Origin: Lumbricus terrestris | Taxonomy: Eukaryota > Annelida > Clitellata > Crassiclitellata > Lumbricidae | Direction of reading: 5' to 3' | DNA: 64,000 nucleotides | NCBI GenBank assembly: GCA_949752735.1 | Contig: OX457037.1 | Span: forward strand, 65,531,449-65,595,448 | Part shown: in pieces, positions 30,001 through 38,105 of the stretch | Layout of the letters: each line of letters starts with the position of its first letter | Numbering within the stretch: position 1 is the stretch's first letter | Notes under the pieces: generated by a model | Databases searched by the model: none | Told to the model about the DNA's origin: nothing | The model's input: only the letters and a program-made list of their open reading frames with translations | Translations under genes and position numbers: made by a program

Positions 30001-30928
30001 TGCTGTCCGTTGGATTTAGCGCTCTGGTAATCGACCACTTGAAACATTCAGCGTCATCATTTTTCATATTAACAATAGCCTTTTTATTCGCTAAATACTC
30101 GGGAAGTGGAATATAGGAACTACCTTTCAATGGCTTATATACCACTGTATCGATATCCAATTTCAAAACGGCTCTGAATCTCCAATTACTACCTCGCATC
30201 TGAAAACTCGCCATGCTCTCCTTAATTTTATCCACGGCGTTGTTGTATATTTCCTTCACATCGGTTGCTTCTAAATTGATATCATTCTTCGATTTAAAAT
30301 TAGGTTCGGCTTCTACTACTTCGCCGGATTTCATATCTACTTTCTCCATTACGCACATGAGATTGAGTTGAACTTTTATCCCCCGATTTTTCGCTAGCAG
30401 CCTAACTACTTGAGGCCTTACTGCATTGAGAAAAGACGTGACGTCGATACCACTGGTTCCCTCGATCGTGTATCTCTTAGTAAATCCCTTAATGGCCGTC
30501 GCTGTCTCTCGAAGTTTGAACCTATGAACGGGTGGTTTTATTCGAGGGGGTAACTGACTAATCTCACTAATCAGCCAATCCGAAAAAGTAACTTTATTTT
30601 TCCCCACAAATTTCCAAATAGTAGACACGAATGCCGTAAGTTCCGCTTTTCCTAATCTTGAGTATCCTCGTGCGCCTCTCCGCCTCGCAATTTCTCGCAA
30701 TTCTCGTACAGTGCCGGGTGTGCCTCTCTGTTTCACAATTTGCTGCAATTCTCGTACAGTGCTGGGTGTGCTCGTTGGAGCTTTGATGTCCGGGGCCCGA
30801 GCGCCTAGTCGATCTCCCCGCGTTATGAGTGCGATGAGTTCCGCTTTTCGTAGTTTCAAGTATCCTTTTTGTCCTCTCTGTTTAGGAATTTGCTGCAATT
30901 CTTTCAGATTATACGTTGTGTAGTTCAT
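27077..30928 (-). CDS. Protein-primed DNA polymerase B, intact, 1283 aa
   Basis: The N-terminus (1-105) has two SAP-like helix pairs (K-L-R-K-A-E-L-I-A-L-I; L-G-K-A-E-L-T-A-F-V) and repeated V-R-E-L-Q/R units. A C2H2-like finger lies near 411-432. Exonuclease motif I is Y-A-D-F-E-S-F (about 465), Exo II is H-N-L-T-G-Y-D-S-H (about 612), and Exo III is Y-N-L-S-D-V-L-L-L-A-D. Between Exo I and II a C-H-I-C...R-D-H-C-H-L-T-G...C-N segment (567-597) resembles the endonuclease VII-type zinc module. Polymerase motif A is D-A-N-N-L-Y-G (about 872), motif B is N-I-S-V-F-G-K (about 1019), and motif C is D-T-D-S (about 1117). All key acids are present. It would replicate the element by protein priming at the TIRs. 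No breaks were seen over 3.85 kb, in contrast to the capsid genes. Confidence 0.97.
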   Translation of the reverse strand: MNYTTYNLKELQQIPKQRGQKGYLKLRKAELIALITRGDRLGARAPDIKAPTSTPSTVRELQQIVKQRGTPGTVRELREIARRRGARGYSRLGKAELTAFVSTIWKFVGKNKVTFSDWLISEISQLPPRIKPPVHRFKLRETATAIKGFTKRYTIEGTSGIDVTSFLNAVRPQVVRLLAKNRGIKVQLNLMCVMEKVDMKSGEVVEAEPNFKSKNDINLEATDVKEIYNNAVDKIKESMASFQMRGSNWRFRAVLKLDIDTVVYKPLKGSSYIPLPEYLANKKAIVNMKNDDAECFKWSITRALNPTDSNPHRITKELIEQSKKLDWSGIEFPVAADANIINKFQRRNNISVNVFGYEESVYPLYISKHESDTHVDLLLIADEEKKHYCWIKNFNKLMSMRTEKSHNSMHYCRRCLTGYTRPEALAKHVEYCSQQDVQRIVLPEYETVLFFENHYRKMRVPFIVYADFESFIKPIDTCQPDPTTSYTNKYQKHTPSSFCYHIKCFDDSVYSQDPVVFTVENEDDDVAQKFIDSLVENVKRIYIQFKLPKIMIFGETEKKCYDEATHCHICGWKLGPDRVRDHCHLTGKFRGAAHNICNIRYKVPKFLPVVFHNLTGYDSHLFVKKLRGGEGEKIKCIPCNEEKYISFSREIVVDKFIDKEGKEKIVKRELRFIDSFRFMPSSLDASSKNLRKDQCKNLGDFFQDEKLDLFLKKGVYPYDYVDGVERLNEIELPPKHNFYSKLNDSGISDEDYEHAKAVWDKFGCKTLREYHNLYNLSDVLLLADVFENFRDVCMKNYNLDPAWYYTSPGLAWDAALKLTNVYLELLSDYDMLLMIKQGIRGGVSTILNRYGKANNEYMGEAFDRSQPSTFIPYLDANNLYGWAMCKPLPTHDFKWMTDSELKDWKSVTERDEVGCVLEVDSEYPEELHDLHNDYPLAPESIKPAGSVAAKLIPNLNDKKKYYVVHYGNLQLYESLGLKIVKIHRGLIFKERAWLKEYIELNTKLRTKATNDFEKDFFKLMNISVFGKTMECIENRVDVRLVCNEKEAIKLAAKPNYDRRTIFDENLIAIHMKKTKLFYNKPIYLGMCILDLSKALMYDFHYNYIKTKYGDRAKLLFTDTDSLAYEIKTDDFYADIAPDVQSRFDTSEYPKDHPSCIDTGINKKVIGMFKDEAAGKQIEEFVGLRSKLYSYKMAGVDYKKCKGVKKNVVKKSINHEDYKDCLFTKREQSRKMNVIRSCHHEIYTEEVNKVALSGNDDKRVITEDGIHTLAYGHYSLKTIVSQCQ

Positions 30929-31020
30929 TTTGTATACAACAAGATATCTTTATAATGATACAACATAATTTGTTCAAATTGGACGAGATGGATTTTTCAA
31001 TGAATATTGTCAGTGAAAAA
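30929..31020. other. Spacer upstream of DNA polymerase B
   Basis: On the minus strand AAGATATCTTGTTGTATACAAA leads to the polymerase start. A similar word (AAATATCTTGTACTATAAAA) precedes the SAP-protein gene, suggesting a second start-proximal motif class. Confidence 0.45.
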
Positions 31021-31656
31021 TTATTCCTTCATACAAAATAAACGCCTCTTTCGCACTTCAGTTCTTTCCACCAATATAACATCCTCCACTCTTAGTTGAA
31101 CTGATGGTTTGCCACCTCCAATGAATACACTGCATGATAAATCTAGCATGACGCGGCACGGGGTGGATTTTAGCGTTGAGGGGCGTACTAGCTGATCGTT
31201 TGTATCATAAAATCCAGCTGTTATTTCAGTTGTTTGATAAGCAGTTTTCAATTTCGGGTACATCTTAGGTGGATCATCTTCCTTTGGATAAAAAATAGAC
31301 ATTTCTTCAACCAAGTGTTTCTTACTCAAACCCTCTGCAAGCATATAATCTTGAATGCGTTTTAAAATACTTTCAAACACATCGATAGTCTTCGATTCTT
31401 CCTCAGTCGGCTCCGAATACCTATCATGCATCATTACTGGCATGCTATACCCAATAACGGGGCCGTCGGTTTTACCAAAGCCATAATTGGACGTTATACC
31501 CCAACTTTTTAATGCCGGAGTTTGAATATGAAAATCGCCGTCCATATTGTTCCAGTATCTAAATTTAATTTGAATTCTTTGACCAAATTTCGTCTTCACG
31601 ACTTTGAAAATCATTTGATCTGGATTGAAAGTTTCATGTGTGACAATCATGTTCAT
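31021..31656 (-). CDS. Conserved Polinton protein next to right TIR, 211 aa
   Basis: The frame opens at 31701, but I prefer the ATG at 31654-31656 (M-N-M-I-V-T-H). An AT-rich box (AATATTTTTCTATTATAAA) ends exactly there, as in the other genes. The protein has I-Q-T-P-A-L..W-G-I and Y-G-F-G-K, then a C-terminal beta-rich part with V-M-L-D-L-S-C-S-V-F-I-G-G-G and S-V-Q-L-R-V-E-D-V. The I-Q-T-P...W-G-I phrasing recalls a single-strand-DNA-binding-like family of large DNA viruses (DUF5871/DUF2738-type). That is a weak match from memory. Position beside the polymerase fits a replication accessory. The frame is intact. Confidence 0.6.
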   Translation of the reverse strand: MNMIVTHETFNPDQMIFKVVKTKFGQRIQIKFRYWNNMDGDFHIQTPALKSWGITSNYGFGKTDGPVIGYSMPVMMHDRYSEPTEEESKTIDVFESILKRIQDYMLAEGLSKKHLVEEMSIFYPKEDDPPKMYPKLKTAYQTTEITAGFYDTNDQLVRPSTLKSTPCRVMLDLSCSVFIGGGKPSVQLRVEDVILVERTEVRKRRLFCMKE

Positions 31657-31751
31657 TTTATAATAGAAAAATATTTTTTCTTTTTCAAAATTTGACTTCA
31701 TCAGCCTTTACAGATAGGTTCTGTCGCAAGTATGAGGGAGACTGGAGGGCG

Positions 31752-31973
31752 GGGTCCTCTCAATGATGATTCTGGAGAGAGATGGAATTTTGGAGGCGCC
31801 TCTTGGTTCAATTGGGATAAGGAACCCTGTCTTTGGTGTAATTGCCATATTGAAGGCTATGATAGGTTCAGTTGACCTTGTCTTTGGTTCAATTTTTTAT
31901 TTGAAGGCGCCTATAGGTTAAATCGTGATTTTTTAAGGGGTGGATGTTTTAGGGGCCTACTTTTGTATCTACT
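31752..31973 (-). repeat. Right terminal inverted repeat of the Polinton
   Basis: The 222 bp ends CTTTTGTATCTACT and is the inverted partner of 13787-14017. It lacks the 9-bp AAGCACCCC unit. The inner boundary is at GGGTCCT. Confidence 0.95.
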
Positions 31974-31979
31974 TATACA
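31974..31979. repeat. Polinton target-site duplication, right (TATACA)
   Basis: This is an exact copy of 13781-13786. Merging the two flanks at one TATACA restores continuity of the minus-strand LINE reverse-transcriptase sequence. Confidence 0.95.
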
Positions 31980-32071
31980 ATAAGTAAGATAAGGATAAAC
32001 GCGAGTATAGTATAAGTTGGTCAGAATGTGACAAGGTAGTAAGTAGGAAATTCGATTAATGATGCCAATAC

Positions 32072-32376
32072 ATCACCGTAAGGGATTTATCTGGGCAGGA
32101 AGGCATGGAGAATATCACCAGAAAGCGAAGATTAAAATGGATGGGTCATGTGATCCGCATGGATGAAGCCAGGATAGCAAGACAAGTGATGGACTGGACT
32201 CCGGATGGAAGACGCGGAAGAAGCAGACCAAGGAAAAACTGGCCGAAAACCTACAGGGAAGACTTGAAATGTATGGGCATGACGTGGGACGAGGCAATAC
32301 AACTGGCGGTGGACTGCAGGGAGAATTGGAGGAGCTGCATTGCCCGATGTGCAGAATTGCACGAGGAGGACTGATG
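32072..32376 (+). mobile_element. 5'-truncated LINE fragment with 13-bp TSD
   Basis: An 89-codon frame (32105-32374) has R-R-L-K-W-M-G-H-V-I-R-M, W-T-P-D-G-R-R-G-R-S-R-P and M-T-W-D-E-A. This is the common C-terminal tail of LINE endonuclease/RT proteins. The insert is bounded by the direct repeat ATGATGCCAATAC (32059-32071 and 32377-32389), the TSD expected from target-primed reverse transcription. It lies inside the minus-strand LINE. Confidence 0.8.
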
Positions 32377-32425
32377 ATGATGCCAATACTTCGAGTGATT
32401 TTCGTGTTCATTTCTTTAATATGTA

Positions 32426-33583
32426 CAGGGTGCGCCAAAAAAAGTAATCCCCTACGGCTTTTATCAATATCTTGGCCAAAAATAGGAATTTTTCAAATCC
32501 GGTTTTACGGGCTTGAAGGTAATTCATATCTACGTACAATAGCCAAATTTCATAGTCATATGTGAAGCAGAACAAAAGTTATATCACTTTTAGTGAGGCC
32601 ACCCACCGGTTTTTGACGATTCAAAAACGCGACGCAACGAAAAGTAACAAAAAACAATCTAATTATTCTGGCCAATATCTTGGCCAAAACTAAGAATATC
32701 GAAATGAAATTTTACAGGCTTAAAGACAATTCATATCTGCACATGGTGGTCAGATTGCATCAAAATATTTCAAGCAGAACATAAGTTATACCACATTTTG
32801 TGAGGCCACCCCCGCTTCTTGACGATTCAAAGACGTAACGCAGGAAAAAGTAGCAAAAACACGATTTTATTAAGTCTCATTTTAAATAATTGTTATCAAA
32901 TAGCCTTGATATTGCCAGATGATCATTATTGTTACTATTTAAAAAAGAAACAGGGCACCAGCGTAGCTGCGCGCCACTGAGAAGTCACTTAGCAAGATGA
33001 CGCTTAAATTGGTAAATAAGGAATCTATCAGCTTAATCAACAGGTCCATCAAGAACTTTGCATAGAGACTCAAAAGAAGTTTTGGCACGGGTGGTGGGCG
33101 CATTGAGCACAAGTTGTGAAGCACTACCAAGGTCATTTGACAACAGTTATTTGAGATGAGACTAATAAAATCGTGTTTTGTTACTTTTTGTTGCGTTTCG
33201 TTTTTGAATCGTCAAACAACGGTGAGTGGCCTCACTAAAAGGGGTATAACTTTTGTTCTGTTTGAAATATTTCTGAGCACCATGTGCAGATATGAATTGT
33301 CTATAAGCCTGTAAAATTTCATTTCGATATTCTTAATTTTGGCCAAGATATTGGCAAAAAACCTAATTTTTGTTGGGCTTCGTTTTTGAATCGTCAAAAA
33401 ACGGTGGGTGGCCTCCCTAAAAGTGGTGTAACTTTTGTTCCTTTTGAAATATTTTTTTGCAATTTGACCATTGTACGTAGATATAAATTGCCTTTAAGAC
33501 TGTAAAGTTTCATTTAAAAATTCGTATGTTTGGCCAAGATATGGGCTAAAAACCGTAGGGGATTACTTTTTTTGCGCACCCTG
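32426..33583. mobile_element. TA-flanked element with CAGGGTGCGCC ends
   Basis: The left end TA-CAGGGTGCGCCAAAAAAAGT and right end TTTGCGCACCCTG-TA are consistent with a TA-target (Tc1/mariner-like) insertion. The interior holds inverted and direct copies of a block of roughly 225 bp (GGCCAAGATATTGGC, TTTACAGGCTTAAAG, AATTCATATCTAC, TTTTAGTGAGGCCACCC). No transposase remains. It interrupts the minus-strand LINE. Confidence 0.75.
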
Positions 33584-34700
33584 TATGTTCCATTTAAAGT
33601 GTTGGCCCATTTTAGGTGTTGGTCCATATGAACGCTAAGAAATTTAGATGTGATAACTTGAGTCGTTGTGCCAAAAATGACTAGGCTATATCTGTTGTAT
33701 GTGATGGTATTTGCTTTTTATTAGTTCTCAATCATATAAAATTGGTTTAAGTGACAACTTATTTGCTTTGAACCAGGTACATGTAGCCTTTAAATCTTCA
33801 TTAACTGACTGAAATAATTGGTCATAAGAGGCATGGGATAGGAAAACATTTGTGTCATCAGCAAACACGATACAATATAGTAGAGTAGAAGTGTTAGGGA
33901 GGTCATTTATTTATGTATATTATGAAAAGAAGGGGACCAAGAATGGAGCCCTTGGGGAACTCCAAATCAAAAAGTCAGATAGTGAATTGTTACATAAAAC
34001 TTGTCGCTGGCTACTTGTTAAGTAACTTGTGAACCAATTCCCAGCAGTACCTCTAATTCCTTAATGTTCGAGTTTGGCCAATAGTATCTTATGGTCGACC
34101 GTTTCAAAGGTCTTTGCTAGGTCCAGGAAGATGCCTAATGGGCATTGATTACTATCAATAGAAGCTGAGATCTTGTCTTGGATATAAAGTAAGGACATAG
34201 AAGTTGAGTGTGCTGGGTGGAACCCATGTTGCAGAGGGCAGAAGATATTCTTCTGTTTAATTAATATAAGAGAATAATCGGTCGTATGATACTCTTTCAT
34301 AAAATTTGAAAAGAATAGTAGTATGGAGATGTGTCTGTAATTAGATACTTCAGATTTGGTGCCTTGTTTAGAGATTGGTAGCACCTTGGCCATTTTGACT
34401 GCTAATGGTACTATGCTTTTCCTTAGGGAGCAATTTATTACTTCAGAAAGTGGGTCAGTCAACAGGTTAATGACTTGCGATGTTATGAAGGGGTGTATCA
34501 TCAAAGTCTGAGCTGTGGTTGGTTTTAAGGGGTTTTATTTATGTTGGGTACATTATACGGATTGCTTGGAAGTAGGGCTAAGGAACCCATGGAAGAGGGA
34601 GGTATAAATGCTTGAAAATCTTTTTCAGAGGGATTAATCTTATCAGATAGAGCTCGTGCAAGTGCGGTGAAATATGCATTAAACTGTTTAGCCATACATA

Positions 34701-35190
34701 AGCTTGTGCCAGTCTGGTGAAATGTGTATTAAACTGTTTAGCCATACATGACACATACTAAGTGTTCATCGAACAAATATGCTGAAATTTGACACTTTGA
34801 AAGGTGAAAGATAGCTCTGAAAAGAAGTCATACAGTTGTACAAAAAGCATTTGTGCAAAGTATTAACAGTAAAGTATTTCTATAATTGTAAAATGATAGT
34901 TTCATACAATTATTATGATAGTGAATAATAATACCATAATCATTATTATAATAGTTAATAACATCATGGTATATTATAACAATTCATGTTAAACAGTACT
35001 GCAAACAATAGTTAAAGACTATTATTATTTTGTCAAATTTTCTGGGGGAAAATGTCATTTGTTTCGGAAAAATTGTGCCCTCCATGGAGATGTGTAAATT
35101 AAAAAAAACTGGATATGTGGACTTGTTATCTGGTATTATAATTATCACAATGAGTCTACACTCCGCAACATCAGTAGAATATTAAGTCGA
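34701..35190. other. Unassigned AT-rich stretch
   Basis: A direct repeat of about 60 bp is seen near 34665-34750 (GTGAAATRTGYATTAAACTG). The rest is AT-rich with no gene signal. Confidence 0.4.
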
Positions 35191-35194
35191 TCGT

Positions 35195-35295
35195 CTGTGA
35201 TTGTGTTCCGAATAGTAGTTATTAGTTAACGTTTGCTTTACTTTTGAGAAAGCTCTTTCGGCTTTAGCACTACAAACTGGAAGTGTTGCCAATAA
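35195..35295 (-). pseudogene. hAT transposase C-terminal (dimerisation) fragment
   Basis: The minus strand reads L-A-T-L-P-V-C-S-A-K-A-E-R-A-F-S-K-V-K, the hallmark of the hAT C-terminal dimerisation region. Adjacent sequence is frameshifted. No termini were found nearby, so this is an orphan relic. Confidence 0.65.
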
Positions 35296-36896
35296 TTATA
35301 TTCAACATGGTATGTTGGAAGAGCATCAGCAGGACATGTTGGAAGAGCATCAGGAGGACATGAATTCAATGCCTTGATTGCTGAAGAAATATATGAAGAT
35401 GTGGTGCCAAAACCTTCTTTCATGCGACACATTGAGCAATGAAGGGGGCCAAGTTCTGTTAAAATTTCAATTGGGGACCATGGCCTGATTGCCCCCCCCT
35501 TGGGGCGGCGGCGATGCTGGGAGACGAAGGTACTTCTGAAGAACCTAAATCTACGACTCTGATTGTTCACGAATTAAAAAATGTATGAAGAACCACAAAT
35601 CAATCTTCGTACATGTCTTCAATGATAATATGTGAAACCATAATGTCCCACATTCTAACGATTGCATTTTATTAAAGTTCCTTAAATATTAACAAGTTTT
35701 GTGGTTCCAAGCACATTAAATACAGGATTTCGACAATTTTTTCTCTCTACTACTGATTTTTATGTCATGAAAATTCTCACAGTGCCCAGTATTCGCGCTT
35801 TGCATGTAAGACAAGCATCGATGGCATCAGCACACTTTTCGCAGCAAACTGCATGACTGCACGGTAGCAGCGAAGTTTCACTTCAATCATTTTGCACCGT
35901 TTGCAAGTCATTGACATTCGCAACTTTTCATTCTCCATCTTGAGACGTGCCATACGATAAGGATTTGCAGCTTTCAATGATTCGTTATTGTTCGTCTTTA
36001 CCACATGCTCCAGATTGTTTGTCATGCAGTGACACATTTCACTCCTTGTCACATACAACTGGCAGATGCACAACCTTTCGGATTCTATCGAATTTTTGTT
36101 GCATTCGTCTGTTTCTTTCTCGCAACTATCGCCTTGATAGTCTTCGTTCAACACCGAAGAGTAGGGTGGAGTGAAAAAAACGAAAATCAGAAATTCGAAA
36201 AGTAATAGCAACCAAAAGTTGCCCAATGACATGGGGTCAAGAAATGTGAAAAAGTTTTTTAAAAATATTAATGTCTTCCGACCGCATAAGTGGGCCAAAG
36301 TTCCCAAAAATTGCATATTTTAGAGAAAATTGCAGGTTTTCTTATGAAATATTCTTAGTGTAAAATAATTTGCTGCAGTTCAATATATCGTTGGAAAGAG
36401 CTCTTTAAAACTGAATAAAATGATGTATTAATTTTGAGAATTGTCCCATATTAGTAGAAGATATTAAATCTTTGCCATATCTCCTCTTCGCAACATGTCG
36501 CAAAGCTTAAAAGCAGTAAAACACCAATAACTTTTTTATCCTTTGAGATATTTCAACACATAATATATATATACCATTCGTTTCAGTTTAGGACCAGCTT
36601 TCAAGAGGTATATTGAAATATGAGATTGTTTCTTGCTTGTATGATATTTTGTGACGATATCTAATGTAGGCCTACACTTTAACACTTCCAACAAGCATCT
36701 GTGAAATCATATTGCCTTCAGAGTAGTTTAAAGTTACAAATCAAATAACAAATTGGCTTAAGACTCGCATGAATCGTCATTTCAATCAACAAGTTGTCAT
36801 CAGTATGATTCTAAAGAGTTTCTGTTAAGCACTGTCACTTTGAGTGGCAGCAGTAGTTCTTTTGGGTTTCAAATATCGGCATTAGTTTTCGTGATT

Positions 36897-37321
36897 CTAA
36901 CCGTGCTCAAATAAAACCATCTGTATTGTGTCTGCACCAGATACGGATGCAGCCGCTTCAGTCACTATTTTGACACACCTTTCAACACTCTGAGTGTGAC
37001 ATGGAAAATTCTCAAACTCTATTGCTGGTGGAGAATGACCAGCAACAAGAGAATTTTCAGCTGTTCTTCCGATATGTCGGTTAACAATGGTGGAACGGTG
37101 ACTCTGCACCTATTCCATTTTATTAAGTCAACATAATCTGTCGAGTTGAAATTCATAAGTGGAATTTGGAAGCACCGCAGAAATGGCTTTCTTTTATCCA
37201 TTTTAGCTTTCAGAATTCTTCTAAGTCCAAGTTCTCTTACATGAGGGTGCTCATCAACGAACATGCACAACAGCAAGATCTTCAAAACAGTGACATGATC
37301 GAACTGCGTTGCATATGTCAA
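36897..37321 (-). pseudogene. Transposase-like C-terminal coding copy, left arm
   Basis: The minus-strand frames carry R-E-L-G-L-R-R-I-L-K-A-K, F-N-S-T-D-Y-V-D-L-I-K-W, P-P-L-L-T-D-I-S and, one frame over, F-P-C-H-T-Q-S-V-E-R-C-V-K. These are also in the right arm. The family is common near DNA transposons in invertebrates. I cannot name the superfamily from sequence alone. Confidence 0.6.
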
Positions 37322-37530
37322 GCAGATATTTTCTGATCGGTACTTAGACCGCTACAGTCGACGTCTGGCATTTCGCATTCAATGGATTCGAATCCAACAT
37401 CCGATACGGTAACTGTTCTGAAGATCTTGCACATAAAGAGCCTGCATGGGAAGATGTCTCATGCACGGTGGCTGACAATCGTTAATCGAGTACTTAGACT
37501 TTATGTGGCAACTTTAAAGCCAACAACACA

Positions 37531-38105
37531 ATGAAACTTCTCGCGGAATTTGTAGTTAAGGTATTTGCTAGGATATGGTTTTGTATAAAAACGAAGCCGT
37601 CGTGCAGATATGGAGGTCTTCATGGTTGGCAGATGATACACTTCTCAAGGTATCTTTGTGATTCACTCAAAGCAGTATTGGATCCCGTGGTTCAGCGAAA
37701 TGCTTACTTTGCACATCCAGACAATCTGCTGTTGAGCATGATCGCTGATGAGCGCCCTCATGTAAGAGAACTTGGACTTAGAAGAATACTGAAAGCTAAA
37801 ATGGATAAAAGAAAGCCATTTCTGCGGTGCTTCCAAATTCCACTTATGAATTTCAACTCGACAGATTATGTTGACTTAATAAAATGGAATGGGTGCAGAG
37901 TCACCGTTCCACCATTGTTAACCGACATATCGGAAGAACAGCTGAAAATTCTCTTGTTGCTGGTCATTCTCCACCAGCAATAGAGTTTGAGAATTTTCCA
38001 TGTCACACTCAGAGTGTTGAAAGGTGTGTCAAAATAGTGACTGAAGCGGCTGCATCCGTATCTGGTGCAGACACAATACAGATGGTTTTATTTGAGCACG
38101 GTTAG
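37531..38105 (+). pseudogene. Transposase-like C-terminal coding copy, right arm
   Basis: A longer copy than the left arm. It has an upstream S-L-K-A-V-L-D-P-V-V-Q-R-N-A-Y-F-A-H and N-L-L-L-S-M, then the shared R-E-L-G-L-R-R-I block. A frameshift near 37980 leads to the F-P-C-H-T-Q-S-V-E-R-C-V-K frame ending at 38105. Two near-identical coding arms facing each other suggest a fold-back rearrangement. Neither copy is complete. Confidence 0.6.

Larger units (their letters stand above)
13787..31973. mobile_element. Polinton/Maverick virus-like element, 18.2 kb
   Basis: The element has near-identical TIRs, begins AG and ends CT, and is flanked by TATACA. It encodes the Polinton signature set: protein-primed DNA polymerase B, retrovirus-type integrase with chromodomain, packaging ATPase, adenain-like protease, and double and single jelly-roll capsid proteins. 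Extra genes are three fibre-like proteins and a PLA2-like protein. Several genes are broken by 1-nt frameshifts, one stop codon, an 11-bp duplication and two transposon insertions. This copy is thus an old provirus-like insertion that cannot make virions by itself. Polintons are considered endogenous forms of adintoviruses. Confidence 0.97.
31980..34700 (-). pseudogene. LINE reverse transcriptase (older host of the Polinton), fragmented
   Basis: On the minus strand, from about 34695 downward, the pieces follow LINE order. They are a pre-RT segment (A-K-Q-F-N-A-Y-F-T), then V-S-N-Y-R-H-I-S-I-L, L-Q-H-G-F-H-P-A-H-S-T, D-L-A-K-T-F-E-T-V-D-H, and the catalytic F-A-D-D-T-N near 33860. After these comes F-L-S-V-H-M-D near 33640. 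It then resumes at 32390-32423 and 31980-32058 with S-I-G-I-I-N-R-I-S-Y-L and V-Y-P-Y-L-T-Y-C. The gaps are filled by the TA-flanked element 32426-33583 and a LINE fragment 32072-32376. Beyond the Polinton the LINE continues at 13780-13155. Several frameshifts and stops are present. CR1/Jockey-like affinity is inferred. Confidence 0.75.
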
